From: Trogon surrucura
Taxonomy: Eukaryota > Chordata > Aves > Trogoniformes > Trogonidae
Assembly: GCA_020746105.1 (NCBI GenBank)
Contig: CM036636.1
Location: 3,162,001 to 3,226,000 of the forward strand
Direction of reading: 5' to 3'
Length of the DNA stretch: 64,000 bases
The notes under the pieces were generated by a model. The model was not told the origin of the DNA. It saw nothing but the letters and a program-made list of their open reading frames with translations, and made no database searches. Numbering within the stretch: position 1 is the stretch's first letter; the number at the start of each line of letters is the position of its first letter. Below, in pieces: positions 60,331-64,000 of the stretch. The translations under genes and the position numbers were made by a program.

Positions 60331-63300
60331 TCCCTGGTATATGGGGAAGTTAGGGAAGGTGCAATGCAAAAAGACTGCCTGCAAAACTCGAGCATAAGGG
60401 CTAGCAAATCCTGACTCTTTCCCTGACTTATCTTTCGGTTAGCTCAGAAAAAGCTGAAATGCATCATGTCACTTTGAAAAATTGAAGCAGGAGAAAAAAA
60501 AAAAAAGTCTCCTAAACTAGGCTGGACTTTTTGTTCAGCGATTTAAGCAAACAGAGGCACAGGAAGAAAAAGCACAGCACTTTGAGTGACCTAGCCTTGG
60601 CTTGAGGTTGTGAACAGGAGCCTGGTAAAACTGGCCTTAAGCATACTTAGGAGAAAAGCTGGGAAAGGTCGTCTGTGGTCAGGGTGCAGGCACAGAGAAA
60701 GAAAGAAAAAAAAAAAAGGTGACTCAACTAGCTACTTTGAAGGCAAGTTTCGCTCTGACTCGGAAAAAGAACTGAAAACAGTTCTTGCAGTTGTAGTCAA
60801 TATATCAACATTTTGGAAACGGTGAATGGAAACTTAGCAATAAGGAGTGGCACATAGGGAGCTCAACCGACTCAGCTGGAGATGGATGTGTTTAGGCTGC
60901 TTGGTTAGTTAAGGTGAATGACTAGATCACTTGGGCCTGCATAGCTGTTTACATTAATCCTCCTCTGTAAATAACATTCCTCCGGGAGTGTGTATGCACA
61001 CATACAGGCCACTTAACAGCCGTAGTCATGTTAAAAAACTATGTTAAAAACCAAACAAAACAGGATCTAAGCCTGAGCATGATGCCTCTGTGAATGACTT
61101 AGCAGAAGAAAAGCAGAACTTGATGAGAAAAATATGGGGTTTTTTTTCTTCCTTCTCTTTCCTGATGCAAGTGCCGTATGATGGATGTGATGCTTACACG
61201 TAACAGGGCTTGCTGTCCAGCACGCCTGTGGAGCGGGAGGGCAGCCATGTGGTAATGTCATCCAGTTTGACCAATCTTTCTCATATAGAGGATAAATCTC
61301 CGCTGTGAAAAGATGCCTACAATTTCCTCATCCCTAAACAAGGTTTTATTTTCCATTATCTAATCATCTGCCTTTTTGAAGGAAGAATGGTGTATTTTCA
61401 GCAGAGGAACAAATAGGAAGCAATGAGAGGAAACCCGTTCTGTGGTCAAAGTGGAATCCCTTAGCATTTTGTTTCTTCTCTGAAATCTGGTGATACTGGC
61501 TTTGGACATAGTTGGTTTTGATTTTGTAGCTTTTCTGGATTGTCTTAATCTCATAAAAGTCAATAAAAACCAGATGATCGTATATCTTGTCCTATGCTTG
61601 TTCAATGTTCCTTTCTGTTTGGGTCTCATCTCTTCGTCACTCACTTTCATCCTGATGCTAAGTTGTGCATCATTTCTTATCTCCCCTCATGCTCTCCCTT
61701 CATTGTAGCAGAGAAAATCCGTGATGCTTGCTCCCATCATCTGCTTTTTTAGAGGAAAGAGAAATCAGGAAAGACTAATTCCATTGTTCAACCAGCAAAA
61801 GTGGAGAGGAGGGGAAATGATAATGGGACAGACTTGCTTCCGAAAGCAAAAGATTGACTTAGCCAGGCCTCATCTACTGTGGACTTCAAAGAACTTAAAC
61901 TCATAGAGCTGGACTCTGGTTAAAGCAGCTTTGAGTTAGAGCAAACAATGTGCAAAAATATTTCAGATAAGATAAGCACTCTAAGCTTTTACTTCAAAAT
62001 CCTGAGTTTTTGAAGTTGTACTAGAATAAGAAGCACTGTGAGCAAACATCCTCCTGATACAGTTGTGTTCTGAGGTTTATTTGTCCCATTGCTCTGTGTC
62101 TTCAGATGTTGAACATCCTGGGCTTCTTGCTTCCTGGTGGGCAGGACTTCACAAATGGCAATGTGCTTGAGGGAAGATGAAGAGTAATTGGAGGAACCCT
62201 GGAGGAGGAAAAACAAGAATGACGAAGGGTTTAAAAACAACCATGACCTTTGGTGTATGACTGAAAGAATTGGTTTATTAAATGTGGTGAGGAGAACTGA
62301 AAAAGACATAATGTTCTTTAAATACATAAAAGTTAACTGCAGAAGATGAAACTGTTCGCAATGTGCAGTGCGAATAAGGATAGTAATGAAATAGTCAAAT
62401 TGCAGGAAAGGAAATTTTAGGAAATATGTTACAAAAGATGTTCTAAGGAGACTGAGGCACTGAATTGCCTAGGGGTGTGTGGAACTGCTGTCATTGGAGA
62501 GTTTTCAGAACAGAAGAGTACAATATTTTTTGGAAATGAGGTTAATTAATGCCAGTACCAAATCTGTAGGGGAGAAAATCTGATCCTTTCAAATCACTGG
62601 GATATTACAAAGAGCATCCTTATGTGGGATTCCTTTCCTGTATCCTCCCTTTAAACAGAATAATTTACTACAATGAAAACACTTTTATCAGCAAAAGTTC
62701 TTTAAAATATTGACACATCGTACCCTGTTTTTTGCAAAGATGGTGTTTAGTGTTTTCTTCAGCTTTTGATGCAAATTGAATAGCCTCTTTTTTTTTTCCT
62801 TTCAAATATGTGACAGGCTTATATCCCAAAGGAAAACAAATGAGTATTTTCTTTCTATCTCCCCAAATGCTTAGAACGGCATTTGAATTTAAATAAGTCT
62901 TGTATGTTTCTTCATGCTGGTGAATAAAAAGCTGTGTTTTATTGAAGAGACACAAGCTAGAGTTTCATCCTACCATATGCTGGTCATCATGCAGCAAATC
63001 CAGCCTCAGGCCTTAAGGAGACTTGGATCATACGTGCAGCTCTAATGGCTGAGGTTTTGATCTTGCAGGATGAGCTGCCAACAAAGTTCCACCAAAATAT
63101 CAGTTGGCTTGGGGTGATTTGAAGCCCTCCAGGACCAAGAGAAAAGCAAAGAGAGCTCCTGTTCCTTCTTCCGTGCATTAACTGGCTGTTGGCCTGACAC
63201 TAGCGTTGGCTGAAAACACCGGTGACACATTTAGGAGGAGCAGACCTTGGAGTGGTGTGGACTGGGCTGCAGCAGATTCAGCCCTGCCTATGTCTGACCC

Positions 63301-64000
63301 ACCTGAAATGCATGGAAGGGGCAACGGCCTTCCCTGAGCTGCTGTAGGACCGAGCTGTCTGATGAGCAAGCTCTGAGGACAGGCTTGGGCCGACTGCCTG
63401 TGTCGTGTGAGCAGAGCAGAGTGTTCTGGGGCAGAAAAAGGGATTATGGTCATGACTGGTTGATGATTTTATGCAAAATGCTGCTTTGTATCTTTTGATT
63501 GATTGCTTTTCAAACCTTCTGAGCTGAGGTTTGCTGCTGTATTTGAACCAGTTGTCTGACAGCTCCCTGCCACAGGAGCTGCTTGTTGTAGTGAAGTCAC
63601 TCGTGTAAGTTCTTTAAAGCAAAATAATATTCTGGAGTCTCCATCATGAACAAGACTAGAGAGAGCACGCTCACTTCTGCAGCATGGGGAAAACTCAAAG
63701 GAAAAACAGCATGAGCCCAAATACCATCTTCCTTTAATGTTTAATGCTCACCCTGATGAGGACACAGTTTCTGACTCCTTGTCCTCAAGACTGTTCTGGG
63801 TGCGCTCCGTGTTTGTGTTGGGACGAGTGAGTGTGTTGTTTATGCTCGCCCTAGGCAACAGTTCAGCACAAGAGAAATTTTCACCCATCGAGAGTAAAGC
63901 TGGTGAACATTTATTGTACCTCTGCTTCCTGTCGACTCCCATCTATCTTTGAAAGCCCAGATGCAGTTTACTTTGCTGCATGTCACTGTGGTAGCAAGTC
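60331..64000. other. Unique non-coding DNA, plus strand T/G-rich
   Basis: No exon or repeat family recognised. Short A runs at about 60494-60506 and 60707-60718. T exceeds A on the + strand in places (61501-61560: 29 T, 13 A). Frames at 63042-63453 on the minus strand lie in a slightly GC-richer stretch and show no known domain. Confidence 0.5.

Noticed and set aside
1-64000. CRISPR arrays, bacterial operons, ribosome binding sites, prophage
   Set aside because: CR1 elements, CpG depletion and lack of dense coding show a vertebrate nuclear genome. No spaced direct-repeat arrays are present.

Overview
This window is vertebrate nuclear DNA, almost certainly from a bird. It carries eleven recognisable CR1 LINE copies, on both strands and mostly truncated at the 5' side. 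Many end in the CR1 3' signature (a GATGATCT…GGTCCCTTCCA block, then ATTCTGTG-type octamers). It also has a long terminal repeat whose layout matches avian endogenous retroviruses of the ERVL-like type. The DNA is AT-rich, CpG-poor and densely interrupted by stops. I cannot name the species.

No protein-coding gene can be supported with confidence. Most longer open frames are chance frames in AT-rich DNA or remnants of the CR1 ORF2 C-terminus. The window reads as intergenic or large-intron sequence.

Layout. 1-13.5 kb: unique AT-rich DNA with three small CR1 tails. 13.5-15 kb: a repeat cluster, consisting of a minus-strand LTR (13470-14490) split by a plus-strand CR1, a GC-rich foldback of about 88 bases touching the LTR terminus, a 26-A run, and another CR1 piece. 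15-40 kb: unique DNA with CR1 copies at 16.8, 18.3, 22.8, 30.9 and 39.5 kb, an isolated CpG-dense patch at 34 kb and a cysteine-rich open frame at 29.5-29.85 kb. 40.56-40.88 kb: a short, truly CpG-rich island that runs directly into a CR1. 41.4-54.7 kb: unique DNA with a 16-G run. 54.7-55.6 kb: a GC-rich block with a TATA-like box and splice-donor-like sites. 55.6-64 kb: unique DNA.

One large-scale signal stands out. From roughly 17 kb to 54.7 kb the + strand looks rich in C and A; beyond about 55.6 kb it looks rich in G and T. Transcription-associated strand asymmetry would explain this if a minus-strand transcript runs leftward and a plus-strand transcript runs rightward from the GC-rich block at 54.7-55.6 kb. 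On that reading most of the window is intronic DNA of two divergent genes or long non-coding RNAs. This is inference from sampled lines, not a computed profile.
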